Made by a program: the position numbers and the translations under genes. The notes under the pieces were generated by a model, which worked only from the letters and a program-made list of their open reading frames with translations, was not told the DNA's origin and searched no databases. From assembly GCF_012275445.1 (NCBI RefSeq), contig NZ_JAAZQK010000001.1, positions 615,198 to 679,197 of the forward strand: 64,000 nucleotides of DNA, given 5' to 3'. The stretch is from Rhizobacter sp. SG703 (GTDB taxonomy: Bacteria; Pseudomonadota; Gammaproteobacteria; Burkholderiales; Burkholderiaceae_C). How positions within the stretch are numbered: position 1 is the first letter of the stretch; every line of letters begins with the position of its first letter. Below, piece after piece: positions 44,815-53,800 of the stretch.

Positions 44815-45453
44815 TCAAGCCGCGTCCGGGCAGGCCGACGGCTGCGCGCCGCTGAACGCGTCGAGCCGCATGCATTCGTCGAACACCCGCATCACCGTCG
44901 GCACGTGGTCGAGCCGGCAGTTCAGGCGCTGCGCGTTGAAGATCTGCGGCACCAGCGTGATGTCGGCCAGCGTCGGCTTGTCGCCGTGGCAGAAGCGGCC
45001 GGTCTCGGGCTGGCTCGCGAGCTGGCGCTCCACCGTCTCGAGGCCGGTCTCGCACCAGTGGCGGTACCAGCGGTTCTTGTCGTCCTCGCTGACGCCCAGG
45101 TCGTGCAGCAGGTAGCGCAGCACGCGCAGGTTGTTCAGCGGGTGGATCTCGCAGGCGACGTCCATCGCGAGCGCGCGCACGCGCGCCCGGCCGAGCGGGT
45201 CGGCGGGCAGCAGCGGCGGCTGCGGATGGGTTTCGTCGAGGTACTCGATGATCGCGAGCGACTGCGACAGCAGCGCGCCGTCGTCCTTCAGCACCGGCAC
45301 CAGCCGTCCGGGCGACAGCGCGGCAAAGTCCGGTTGCGTCTGCTCGTTCTTGACGAGGTGCACCGGCACGTAGTCGTAGTCCAGCCCCTTCAGCGCGAGC
45401 GCGACGCGCACGCGGAACGAGGCCGACGACCGGAAGTAGCTGTAGAGCTGCAT
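44815..45453 (-). CDS. maiA: Maleylacetoacetate/maleylpyruvate isomerase, zeta-class GST
   Basis: Glutathione-dependent cis-trans isomerase of aromatic degradation. The 212-residue protein begins MQLYSYFRSSASFRVRVALA, the zeta-class signature with the SSxS active-site region, and has the GST C-terminal domain (DKPTLADITLVPQIFNAQR). It lies 28 nt downstream of an FAH-family hydrolase gene. Together the two could carry out the last steps of the gentisate or tyrosine/homogentisate route (maleylpyruvate or maleylacetoacetate to the fumaryl form, then hydrolysis). The ring-cleaving dioxygenase is not in the window. Confidence 0.92.
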   Translation of the reverse strand: MQLYSYFRSSASFRVRVALALKGLDYDYVPVHLVKNEQTQPDFAALSPGRLVPVLKDDGALLSQSLAIIEYLDETHPQPPLLPADPLGRARVRALAMDVACEIHPLNNLRVLRYLLHDLGVSEDDKNRWYRHWCETGLETVERQLASQPETGRFCHGDKPTLADITLVPQIFNAQRLNCRLDHVPTVMRVFDECMRLDAFSGAQPSACPDAA

Positions 45454-45481
45454 GCCGCGGGCGCCTTTCAACGGACCACCA

Positions 45482-46189
45482 TCAGCGCGCGACCAGCCGG
45501 ACCTGCAGGCTGCCGACGCCGTCGACCTGCGCGCTCAGCGTGTCGCCGGCGACGACCGCGGCCACGCCCTCGGGCGTGCCGGTGAAGATCAGGTCGCCCG
45601 GCGCCAGCTCCCACAGCGCGGACAGCTGCTCGATGATCTCGGGGATGCTCCAGATCAGCTTGCCGATCACGCTGTGCTGGCGCACGCTGTCGTTGACCTT
45701 CAGCTCGATGCGCGTCGCGGCGCCCACGTTGCATTGCGCGGCCGGCCGCACCGGGCCGATCGGCGCCGATTCGTCGAAGCCCTTGCCGCTGCACCACGGG
45801 CGCCCTTGCTTCTTGGCCTCGCCCTGCAGGTCGCGGCGCGTCATGTCGAGCCCGACCGCGTAGCCGTACACATGCTCGAGCGCCGAAGCGGCCGGGATGT
45901 TGCGCCCGCCCCGGCCGATCGCCACCACCAGCTCGACCTCGTGGTGCAGGTCCTTCGTGACGCTCGGGTAGTGCATCTGCCCCAGCGTGCCCTCGGCCAC
46001 CGGCAGCACCGCGTCGGCGGGCTTCATGAAGAAGAACGGCGCCTCGCGGCCGCTGTGGCCCATCTCGATCGCATGGTCGACGTAGTTGCGGCCGACGCAG
46101 TAGATGCGGTGCACCGGGAAGGTGTCGCCTAGCTGCGCGCCGACGACGGGCACGGAAGGGGTGGCCGGGACCGGCACGACGTGGCTCAT
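45482..46189 (-). CDS. Fumarylacetoacetate hydrolase family protein (fumarylpyruvate hydrolase-like)
   Basis: A 235-residue single-domain FAH protein. The metal-binding Glu-x-Glu in HHEVELVVAIGRGG and the Asp in AVGLDMTRRDLQ are present, with the conserved Lys in GKGFDESAPIGP and the C-terminal GTPEGVAAV. The size and the opening YCVGRNYVDHAIEMG match fumarylpyruvate hydrolases. Coupled with maiA downstream, it would split fumarylpyruvate to fumarate and pyruvate. ATG 46189 is chosen over one 48 nt upstream. It is divergent from the Nudix gene with an 80-nt spacer. Confidence 0.9.
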   Translation of the reverse strand: MSHVVPVPATPSVPVVGAQLGDTFPVHRIYCVGRNYVDHAIEMGHSGREAPFFFMKPADAVLPVAEGTLGQMHYPSVTKDLHHEVELVVAIGRGGRNIPAASALEHVYGYAVGLDMTRRDLQGEAKKQGRPWCSGKGFDESAPIGPVRPAAQCNVGAATRIELKVNDSVRQHSVIGKLIWSIPEIIEQLSALWELAPGDLIFTGTPEGVAAVVAGDTLSAQVDGVGSLQVRLVAR

Positions 46190-46269
46190 GGAAAGCACTC
46201 CGCAGAGAGTCAATAGGGGATGCCAGGATGATGCCATGAGGTGCGAAACCTCAAGGCTAAACTCGGGCG

Positions 46270-46815
46270 ATGTTCAAAGCGCGAAGCTTCAAGCACTGCA
46301 AGGCGTGTGGTTCGGCGGTCACCTACAGCATCCCGCCGGACGACAACCGCGAGCGCGCCACCTGCGGCGCCTGCGGTGCGATCCATTACGAGAACCCGCT
46401 GAATGTCGTCGGCACGCTGCCGGTGTGGCAGGACCAGGTGCTGCTGTGCCGCCGCAACATCGAGCCGCGCCACGGCTTCTGGACGCTGCCGGCCGGCTTC
46501 ATGGAACTCGGCGAGACCACCGCCGCCGGCGCGCTGCGTGAAACCGACGAAGAGGCCGGCGCGCGCATCGAGATGCAGGCGCTGTTCACGCTGCTGAACG
46601 TGGTGCGCGTCGGGCAGGTCCACTTCTTCTACCGCGCTCGCCTGCTCGACACCGATTTCGCGCCCGGCCCCGAGACGATCGAGGCGCGCCTGTTCCGCGA
46701 AGAAGACGTGCCGTGGGACGAGCTCGCGTTCCCCACGGTGCGGGAAACCTTGAGGCGCTTCTTCGACGATCGACGCCGGGGTCAATTCGGCTTTCATATG
46801 GCCGATATCGATTGA
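46270..46815 (+). CDS. Nudix hydrolase with N-terminal zinc ribbon
   Basis: A 181-residue protein with an N-terminal zinc ribbon (Cys10, Cys13, Cys32, Cys35) and a Nudix domain. The Nudix box GFMELGETTAAGALRETDEE-AG spans residues 76-97 and matches GX5EX7REUXEEXGU. NADH pyrophosphatase-like and ADP-ribose pyrophosphatase-like relatives share this architecture, but the nucleotide substrate cannot be named. It lies 46 nt before the type I secretion ABC gene and might share its transcript by chance. Confidence 0.88.
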   Translation: MFKARSFKHCKACGSAVTYSIPPDDNRERATCGACGAIHYENPLNVVGTLPVWQDQVLLCRRNIEPRHGFWTLPAGFMELGETTAAGALRETDEEAGARIEMQALFTLLNVVRVGQVHFFYRARLLDTDFAPGPETIEARLFREEDVPWDELAFPTVRETLRRFFDDRRRGQFGFHMADID

Positions 46816-46861
46816 CGGCGCGCCGCGTCGCCGTTCGAATCCAGCAGTAACCGCGACATCG

Positions 46862-49090
46862 ATGACCGACCCTCGCCCCCTGCCCTCCGCTGCAGCCCAT
46901 GCCTCGTCCGACAAACCGGCGGAGGCCGCGCCGCTGCGCCTGCGCGAGGACCTGATCCATCCCGATCCGCTGCTCGACTGCCTGGTCGAGATCTGCCGGC
47001 TGAACGGCCAGGCGGCATCGCGCGCCTCGCTGTCGGCCGGGCTGCCGCTGGGCGCCAGCGGCAAGGGCCGGCTGACCATCGAGCTGACCGAGCGGGCCGC
47101 CGCGCGCGCCGGCATGGCGACCAAGCTGCAGCGCCTCGCGCTGCCGCGCATCGACGCCGCCGCGCTGCCGGCCATCCTGATCCTGAAGGACAACCAGGCC
47201 TGCGTGCTGCTGCGCATCGAAAGCGGCGGCAAGGCCGGCAAGGTGGCCCGCGTGCTGCTGCCCGAAACCGGCCAGGGCTCGATCGTGCTGCCGGTCGACG
47301 AACTGGCGCGCCGCTACACCGGCGTGGTGCTGTTCGTGCGGCCGCATTTCCGCTTCGACGCACGCACCCCCGAGGTGCGCAAGGTGCGCCAGCGGCACTG
47401 GTTCTGGGGCGCGGTGCTCGAGCAGCGCATCGTCTACCGCGACGTGTTGTGGGCGGCGCTGCTGGTCAACGTGTTCGCGCTGGTGTTCCCGTTGTTCTCG
47501 ATGAACGTCTACGACCGGGTGGTGCCGAACAACGCGGTCGAGACGCTGTGGGCGCTGTCCATCGGCGTCGTGCTGATCATGTGCGGCGACCTGTTCATGC
47601 GGCTGCTGCGCAGCCACTTCGTCGACGAGGCCAGCGCGCGCATCGACGTGCAGATCTCCGCCACGCTGATGGAGAAGGTGCTCGGCATGCGGCTCGAGAA
47701 CCGGCCCGAATCGGTCGGCTCGTTCGCCTCGAACCTGCGCGGCTTCGAGCAGGTGCGCGACTTCATCGCGTCGGGCACCGTCACCGCGCTGATCGACCTG
47801 CCGTTCGCGCTGCTGTTCGTCGTGGTGCTGGCCTGGATCTCGCCGTGGCTCGCGGTGCCGGTGGTCGCGGCCTTCACGCTGATCCTGGTGATCGGCTACG
47901 TGCTGCAGCACCGGCTGCACGAGCTGTCGCAGACCACCTACCAGGCCTCGGCGCAGCGCAATGCGACGCTGATCGAGAGCCTGACCGGCATCGAGACCAT
48001 CAAGTCGCTCGGCGCCGAAAGCGTCGTGCAGGCCAAGTGGGAACGCGCCAACGCCTTCCTCGCGGTCACCAACGTGCGCATGCGCGCGCTGTCGTCGGCG
48101 GCCAACTACGGCACCAACTGGCTGTCGCAGGGCGTCACCGTCGCGATCGTGATCGTCGGCGTGTACCTGATCAGCCAGCGCGAGCTGACGATGGGCGCGC
48201 TGGTGGCGTCGTCGATGCTCGCGTCGCGCGCGCTGCAGCCGGCCGGGCAGATCGTCGGCCTGCTGATGCAGTACCAGGGCGCGCGCACCGCGATGGAGTC
48301 GCTCGACAAGATCATGGAGAAGCCGGTCGAGCGGCCGCCGGGCGAGAACTTCGTGCAGCGCGCGCAGCTGCGCGGCGACATCGAGTTCCGCAACGTCAGG
48401 TTCAACTACCCCGGCCGGCAGGATGCCGCGCTGGACGGCATCAGCTTCAAGATCCAGGCCGGCGAGCGGGTCGCGCTGATCGGGCGCGTGGGCTCGGGCA
48501 AGTCGACGATCGAGCGGCTGATCATGGGGCTGTACCAGCCGAACGACGGCGCGGTGCTGCTCGACGGCATCGACCTGCGCCAGCTCGACCCGGCCGACGT
48601 GCGCCGCAACCTGGGCTACGTGTCGCAGGACGTGACGCTGTTCTACGGCAGCCTGCGCGACAACATCACCTTCGGGCTGCCGTATGCCGACGATTCGGCC
48701 ATCGTCGCGGCGGCCGAACTGGCCGGCATGAGCGGCTTCATCGACCGCCACCCGCGCGGCTTCGACATGACGGTCGGCGAGCGCGGCGAATCGCTGTCCG
48801 GCGGGCAGCGGCAGGGCATCGGCCTGGCGCGCGCAGTGCTGCACAACGCGCCGATCCTGCTGCTCGACGAACCGACCAGCGCGATGGATTTCTCGACCGA
48901 GGCGCAGATCACGCACAACATCGGCAACTTCGCGCAGAACAAGACGGTGGTGCTGGTGACGCACCGCACCTCGCTGCTCGCGATGGTGACGCGCGTGATC
49001 GTGATCGACGGCGGCAAGATCGTCGCCGACGGCCCGCGCGACCGCATCATGGAAGCGCTGCAGAGCGGGCGCATCGCGAGGGCCGCATGA
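46862..49090 (+). CDS. Type I secretion ABC exporter (LapB-like)
   Basis: A 742-residue inner-membrane exporter. It has an N-terminal C39-like domain without an obvious catalytic Cys/His set (about 40-170), a six-helix ABC transporter membrane domain (about 190-460) and a nucleotide-binding domain with Walker A GRVGSGKS (541-548), signature LSGGQRQGIG and Walker B ILLLDEPTSA. A degenerate C39 domain is usual for exporters of RTX adhesins, which keep an uncleaved C-terminal signal. The gene overlaps the HlyD-type adaptor gene by four bases and precedes the giant adhesin, its likely cargo. Confidence 0.95.
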   Translation: MTDPRPLPSAAAHASSDKPAEAAPLRLREDLIHPDPLLDCLVEICRLNGQAASRASLSAGLPLGASGKGRLTIELTERAAARAGMATKLQRLALPRIDAAALPAILILKDNQACVLLRIESGGKAGKVARVLLPETGQGSIVLPVDELARRYTGVVLFVRPHFRFDARTPEVRKVRQRHWFWGAVLEQRIVYRDVLWAALLVNVFALVFPLFSMNVYDRVVPNNAVETLWALSIGVVLIMCGDLFMRLLRSHFVDEASARIDVQISATLMEKVLGMRLENRPESVGSFASNLRGFEQVRDFIASGTVTALIDLPFALLFVVVLAWISPWLAVPVVAAFTLILVIGYVLQHRLHELSQTTYQASAQRNATLIESLTGIETIKSLGAESVVQAKWERANAFLAVTNVRMRALSSAANYGTNWLSQGVTVAIVIVGVYLISQRELTMGALVASSMLASRALQPAGQIVGLLMQYQGARTAMESLDKIMEKPVERPPGENFVQRAQLRGDIEFRNVRFNYPGRQDAALDGISFKIQAGERVALIGRVGSGKSTIERLIMGLYQPNDGAVLLDGIDLRQLDPADVRRNLGYVSQDVTLFYGSLRDNITFGLPYADDSAIVAAAELAGMSGFIDRHPRGFDMTVGERGESLSGGQRQGIGLARAVLHNAPILLLDEPTSAMDFSTEAQITHNIGNFAQNKTVVLVTHRTSLLAMVTRVIVIDGGKIVADGPRDRIMEALQSGRIARAA

Positions 49091-50535
49091 GCGCGCGCAA
49101 TGAAGGCGGCCTGAACCGCGTGCTGATCAAGCTCGGCCTGGCGGTGATGTGGGTGCTCGAGCGCGTGCGCCGGCTGCTCGACCCGATCACCCGCCGCGTG
49201 CTCGGCCCGGTGGTCACGCCCGACAACGCCGCCGATGCCGGCTTCCGCAGCTTCGAGGCCGAGGCCGACCAGGTGATGTCGCGCAGCGGCACCCACCATG
49301 CGCAATCCATCGTGCGGGCGGCGCTGCTGATCGTCGTGCTGCTGGTGGGCTGGGCCGCGCTCGCCCACGTCGACGAGGTGACCAAGGGCGACGGCAAGGT
49401 GATCCCGTCGCGCCAGCTGCAGGTGGTGCAGTCGCTTGACGGCGGCGTGGTGTCGGAGATCCTGGTGCGCGAAGGCGAGGTGGTCGAGGCCGGCCAGCTG
49501 CTGCTGAAGATCGACGAGACGCGCGCCACCTCGGGCGTGCGCGAGAGCAACGCCACCGGGCTGGCGCTGAAGGCCCGCCAAGCGCGGCTGCAGGCGCTGG
49601 CCGACGGCTCGGTGTTCACGCCGCCGACCTCGGCCGACCCGGACGAGCAGCGCATCCTGCTCGGCGAGCGGCAGCTGTATGAAGCCAAGCGTTCCGAACT
49701 GGAGACGCTGCTGTCGATCAACCGCCAGCAGCTGCAGCAGCGCCAGCAGGAGCTGACCGAGATGCGCGCCCGCAAGGCCTCGGCCGACCGCGGGCTCGAA
49801 CTGGGCCAGCAGGAACTCAACAAGACCCGGCCGCTGCTGGCCAGCGGCGCGGTGTCGGAGGTCGACATCCTGCGGCTCGAGCGCGAGGTGGCGCGCTCGC
49901 GCGGCGAATCGGAGCAGTCGGCAGCGCAGATCGCACGGGTGCAGGCCGCCATCGGCGAGGCCGAGCGCAAGAGCCAGGAGACCGAGATCGGCTTTCGCAA
50001 CGAGGCGCGCAAGGAACTGGCCGAGGTGGCCGGCAAGCTGAACGCGCTGAACGAAGGCGCGGTGGCACTGACCGACAAGGTGACGAAGTCGCAGGTGAAA
50101 TCGCCGGTGCGCGGCCGGGTGCAGCGGCTGCTGGCCAACACCGTCGGCGGCGTCGTGCAGCCGGGCAAGGACATCGTCGAGATCGTGCCGCTGGACGACC
50201 AGCTGGTGCTCGAGGCGCGCATGGCACCGAAGGACATCGCGTTCATCCGCCCCGGCCAGGCCGCCACCGTCAAGTTCACCGCCTACGATTTTTCGATCTA
50301 CGGCGGCCTGGAAGCGCAGGTCGAGAACATCAGCCCCGACACCATCACCGACGAGCGCGGCAACGCGTTCTACCTGGTGCGGGTGCGCACCACGCGCTCC
50401 AACTTCAGCGAGAAGATGCCGATCATCCCGGGCATGACGGCCGAGGTGAACGTGTTGACCGGCCAGAAGACCGTGCTCGCCTACGTGCTGAAGCCGGTGC
50501 TGAAGATCAAGGCGAACGCGCTGCGCGAACGCTAG
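49087..50535 (+). CDS. Type I secretion periplasmic adaptor, HlyD family (LapC-like)
   Basis: A 482-residue membrane-fusion protein that links the ABC exporter to an outer-membrane TolC-type channel. A cytoplasmic N-terminal stretch of about 75 residues precedes one membrane helix (SIVRAALLIVVLLVGWAALA). The lipoyl half-motifs (QVVQSLDGGVVSEILVREGE and SPVRGRVQRLLANTVGGVV) flank a long coiled-coil hairpin (about 195-345). The C-terminal beta-barrel ends in VKPVLKIKANALRER-type sequence common to the LapC/RTX group. The TolC partner is not encoded in the window. Confidence 0.95.
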   Translation: MSARNEGGLNRVLIKLGLAVMWVLERVRRLLDPITRRVLGPVVTPDNAADAGFRSFEAEADQVMSRSGTHHAQSIVRAALLIVVLLVGWAALAHVDEVTKGDGKVIPSRQLQVVQSLDGGVVSEILVREGEVVEAGQLLLKIDETRATSGVRESNATGLALKARQARLQALADGSVFTPPTSADPDEQRILLGERQLYEAKRSELETLLSINRQQLQQRQQELTEMRARKASADRGLELGQQELNKTRPLLASGAVSEVDILRLEREVARSRGESEQSAAQIARVQAAIGEAERKSQETEIGFRNEARKELAEVAGKLNALNEGAVALTDKVTKSQVKSPVRGRVQRLLANTVGGVVQPGKDIVEIVPLDDQLVLEARMAPKDIAFIRPGQAATVKFTAYDFSIYGGLEAQVENISPDTITDERGNAFYLVRVRTTRSNFSEKMPIIPGMTAEVNVLTGQKTVLAYVLKPVLKIKANALRER

Positions 50536-50832
50536 GCGGCTGCCCCGGCTCAGGCCGGCAGTGCATCCACCGGCGCCGGTCTTGCGTAACAAACGCCTGG
50601 ACATTCATGTCTCAAGTTCCCTTCCGGCAGGTCGAAAACCCGACCAGCCGGGAGTTTCGAACATGTCCGAAACCCTTTGAGCCAGGCCAAACCGATCTCG
50701 CTTATTGCCCCACGAAGGGCCGGTTTCGGTGATTCAGGTCACGAACCACCGCGGTAGGTTCGTACATAAGCGCTGGGTTTCTGGATATCCTGACTGGTAA
50801 GTTCTGGCCAGTTTTGTGTCCGAGGAAATCCC
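50536..50832 (+). promoter_or_regulatory. Adhesin upstream region with two dyads
   Basis: No gene is seen in this spacer, which is less GC-rich than its surroundings. It contains GACAT-TC-ATGTC at 50600-50611 and TTCGAACATGTCCGAA, a near-perfect palindrome, at 50656-50671; both are built on ACAT/ATGT half-sites. An imperfect hairpin (CGAAAACCCG/CGGGAGTTTCG) lies at about 50633-50659. The adhesin ATG is preceded by GAGGAAATCCC. I could not place a convincing sigma-70 or sigma-54 promoter. Confidence 0.45.
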
Positions 50833-53800
50833 ATGCCCACCATCGTCCAAACCCAACACGGCAAGGTGTCCGCACTGTGGGGTGCCGCGCTGATCCGCAC
50901 GCCCGACGGCCACGTCCGCGCGCTGCAGATCGGCGACGTGGTGAACAAGGGCGACGTGGTGCTGACGACGCAGGACGGCATCGTGCGGCTCGACGACGTC
51001 GACGCACCGACGATGGCCGCGGCACCGAAGGTTCCCGCGACGGCCGACACCGACATCGATCGGGTGATCGCCGAGCTGAACCAGCCCGATTCGCAGACCG
51101 CCCCGGCGGCCGGCCTGACCGGCGGCGGTGGCGGCGGCCTGACCCCGGGCCTGCGTGTCGACCGCATCGCTGAAAACATCACGCCGGCCTCGCTCGAACT
51201 CGCCGACACCGCCGCGGCGGCGCCCGCGACCACCCCGATCGTGGCCACCACGCCGACCGGCGACGGCCTTGCTGCCGCTCCGGCCCCCGCCGCTGCACCC
51301 GCCCCGGCCCCGACCCCGGCCGGCCCGCCGCCGGCCCCGCAGAACGCCGCACCGTCGGCCATCGCCGGCAATGCCAGCGGCCTCGAAGACAGCACGCTGC
51401 CGCTGCCGCTGCGTGGCAGCGATGCCGATGGCAACGTGGTCTCGGTCACGATCGTCTCCATCCCGGCCGGCGCCAGCCTGCTGCTGGCCGACGGCGTCAC
51501 CGTCGTCACCGCCGGCCAGACGCTGAGCGCCGCCGATGCCGCCGGGCTGCTGTTCAAGCCCGCTGCCGATTTCAACGGCAATTCCAGCGTCAGCTTCACC
51601 GTCACCGACGACAGCGGCGCCGTCTCGGCGCCGGCCAGCGTCGCGATCTCGGTCACGCCGGTCAACGACCTGCCGGTCGCCACCAGCGTCCCGGCCGGCT
51701 CGGGCCTCGAAGACACGACCATCGCCGTCCACCTGGGCGGCAGCGACATCGACGGCAGCGTGACCAGCGTCACCGTCACCACGCTGCCGCAGCACGGCAC
51801 GCTGTACCTGCCCGACGGCACGACCCCGGTCAGCGCCGGCACGCCCATGTCGGCCGCAGACGCGGCCAACCTGGTGTTCCGCCCGGATCCGAACTACCAC
51901 GGCTCGACCGACATCGGCTTCACCGTCACCGACAACGAAGGCGGCACCTCGGCACCGGCCAGCGTGCCGGTCATCGTGACGCCCGAAGGCACCAGCATCG
52001 CCCTGACCGCATCGGCGGCCACGGTGACCGAAGGCGGCAGCCTCAGCTACACCGCGACGCTGAACAACCCGGTCGCCGGCAGCCCGCTGGTGATCACGCT
52101 GAGCAACGGCAGCACCATCACCATCCCGGTCGGCCAGAGCAGCGGCAGCAGCGCCCCGGTGCCGGTGCGCGCCGACGACGGCTACGTGCAGGGTCCGCAG
52201 ACGGTCGCCGTCAGCGTCACCCAGGCGAGCGGCGGCGACTTCGCGTCGCTCGACCCGAACGCCAGCACCAGCAGCACGGTGGTCGACGACGCCGATACCA
52301 CCAGCCTCACGCTGAGCCCGTCGGCCAGCACGCTGGCCGAAGGCGGCAGCATCGTCTACACCGCGACGCTGAACAACCCGGTGACCGGCTCGCCGCTGGT
52401 CATCACGCTGGACAACGGCCAGACCATCACGATCCCGGTCGGCCAGAGCAGCGCCAGCAGCGCGCCCTTCGTGGTGCGCGGCGACGACGCCTACGCGCAA
52501 GGCACGCAGACGCTGACGGTGGGCGTCGCGTCCACCAGCGGCGGCAACTTCGAAGGCCTCGCACCTGCGGCCCCGGTCAGCACCAGCGTCACCGACAACG
52601 GCAGCCACAGCACCGTGGTGCTGAGCGCGTCGGCGGCCAGCGTCACCGAAGGCGGCAGCATCGTCTACACCGCCACCGTCAGCAGCCCGGTCAGCGGCAC
52701 GCCGCTGGTGCTGACGCTGGACAACGGCCAGACCATCACCATTCCGGTCGGCCAGAGCAGCGCCAGCAGCGCGCCGTTCGCGGTGCGCGCCGACGACCTG
52801 CTGGCCCAGGGCCCGCAGACCGTCACGGCCGCCATCGCCGGCAGCAGCGGCGGCGGCTACGAGTCGCTGACGCCGGTCGGCAGCCCGTCCACCTCGGTCA
52901 CCGACGACGCCGACGCCACCACCGTCTCGCTGAGCGCCACGCCGTCGGTGGCCGAAGGCGGCAGCATCGTCTACACCGCCACCCTCGGCGCACCGGCCGC
53001 CACCGACGTGACGGTCACGCTCTCGAACGGCGCCACCATCACCATCGCCGCCGGCACCAGCAGCGGCTCGGTCGCGCACGCGGCGCCGGCCGACAGCGTC
53101 TATGCCGACGCGGGCAGCGTCTCGGCCACGATCAACGGCGCCACCGGCGGCGGCTTCGAGCAGCTGACGGTCAACCCGGCCGCGGCCGCCACCGCCGTGA
53201 CCGACACGGTCGACACCACCACCGTCACGCTGACGGCCTCGCCGTCGGTGGTCGAGGGCGGCAGCATCGTCTACACCGCCAGCCTCGGCGCACCGGCGCT
53301 GACGCCGGTCACCGTGACGCTGTCGAACGGCGACGTGATCACGATCGCCGCCGGCGCCAGCAGCGGCTCGGTCGCGCATGCCACCGCCGCCGACGACGTC
53401 TACACCAATGCCCACACGGTCTCGACGACGATCAGCAGCGCGAGCGGCGGCCAGTTCGAGAACCTGGCGCTGAACCCGGCGCCGGCCACGACCAGCGTCG
53501 CCGATTCGATCGACACCACCACCGTCAGCATCACCGGCAGCAGCACCGTCAACGAGGGCGCGGACGCGAGCTACACGCTGTCGCTGACCAGCCCGGCGCA
53601 GACCGCCGTCACCGTGACGCTGAGCTACAGCGGCACCGCCGCCGACGGCAGCGACTTCACCGGCGTCACCACGGTGACGATCCCGGCCGGCAGCAGCAGC
53701 GCGACGTTCAGCGTCGCCGCGCTGGCCGACGGCACGGCCGAGGGGCCGGAACAGTTCACCGTCAGCATCGCCGGCGCCACCGGAGGCAGTTTCGAGAACC

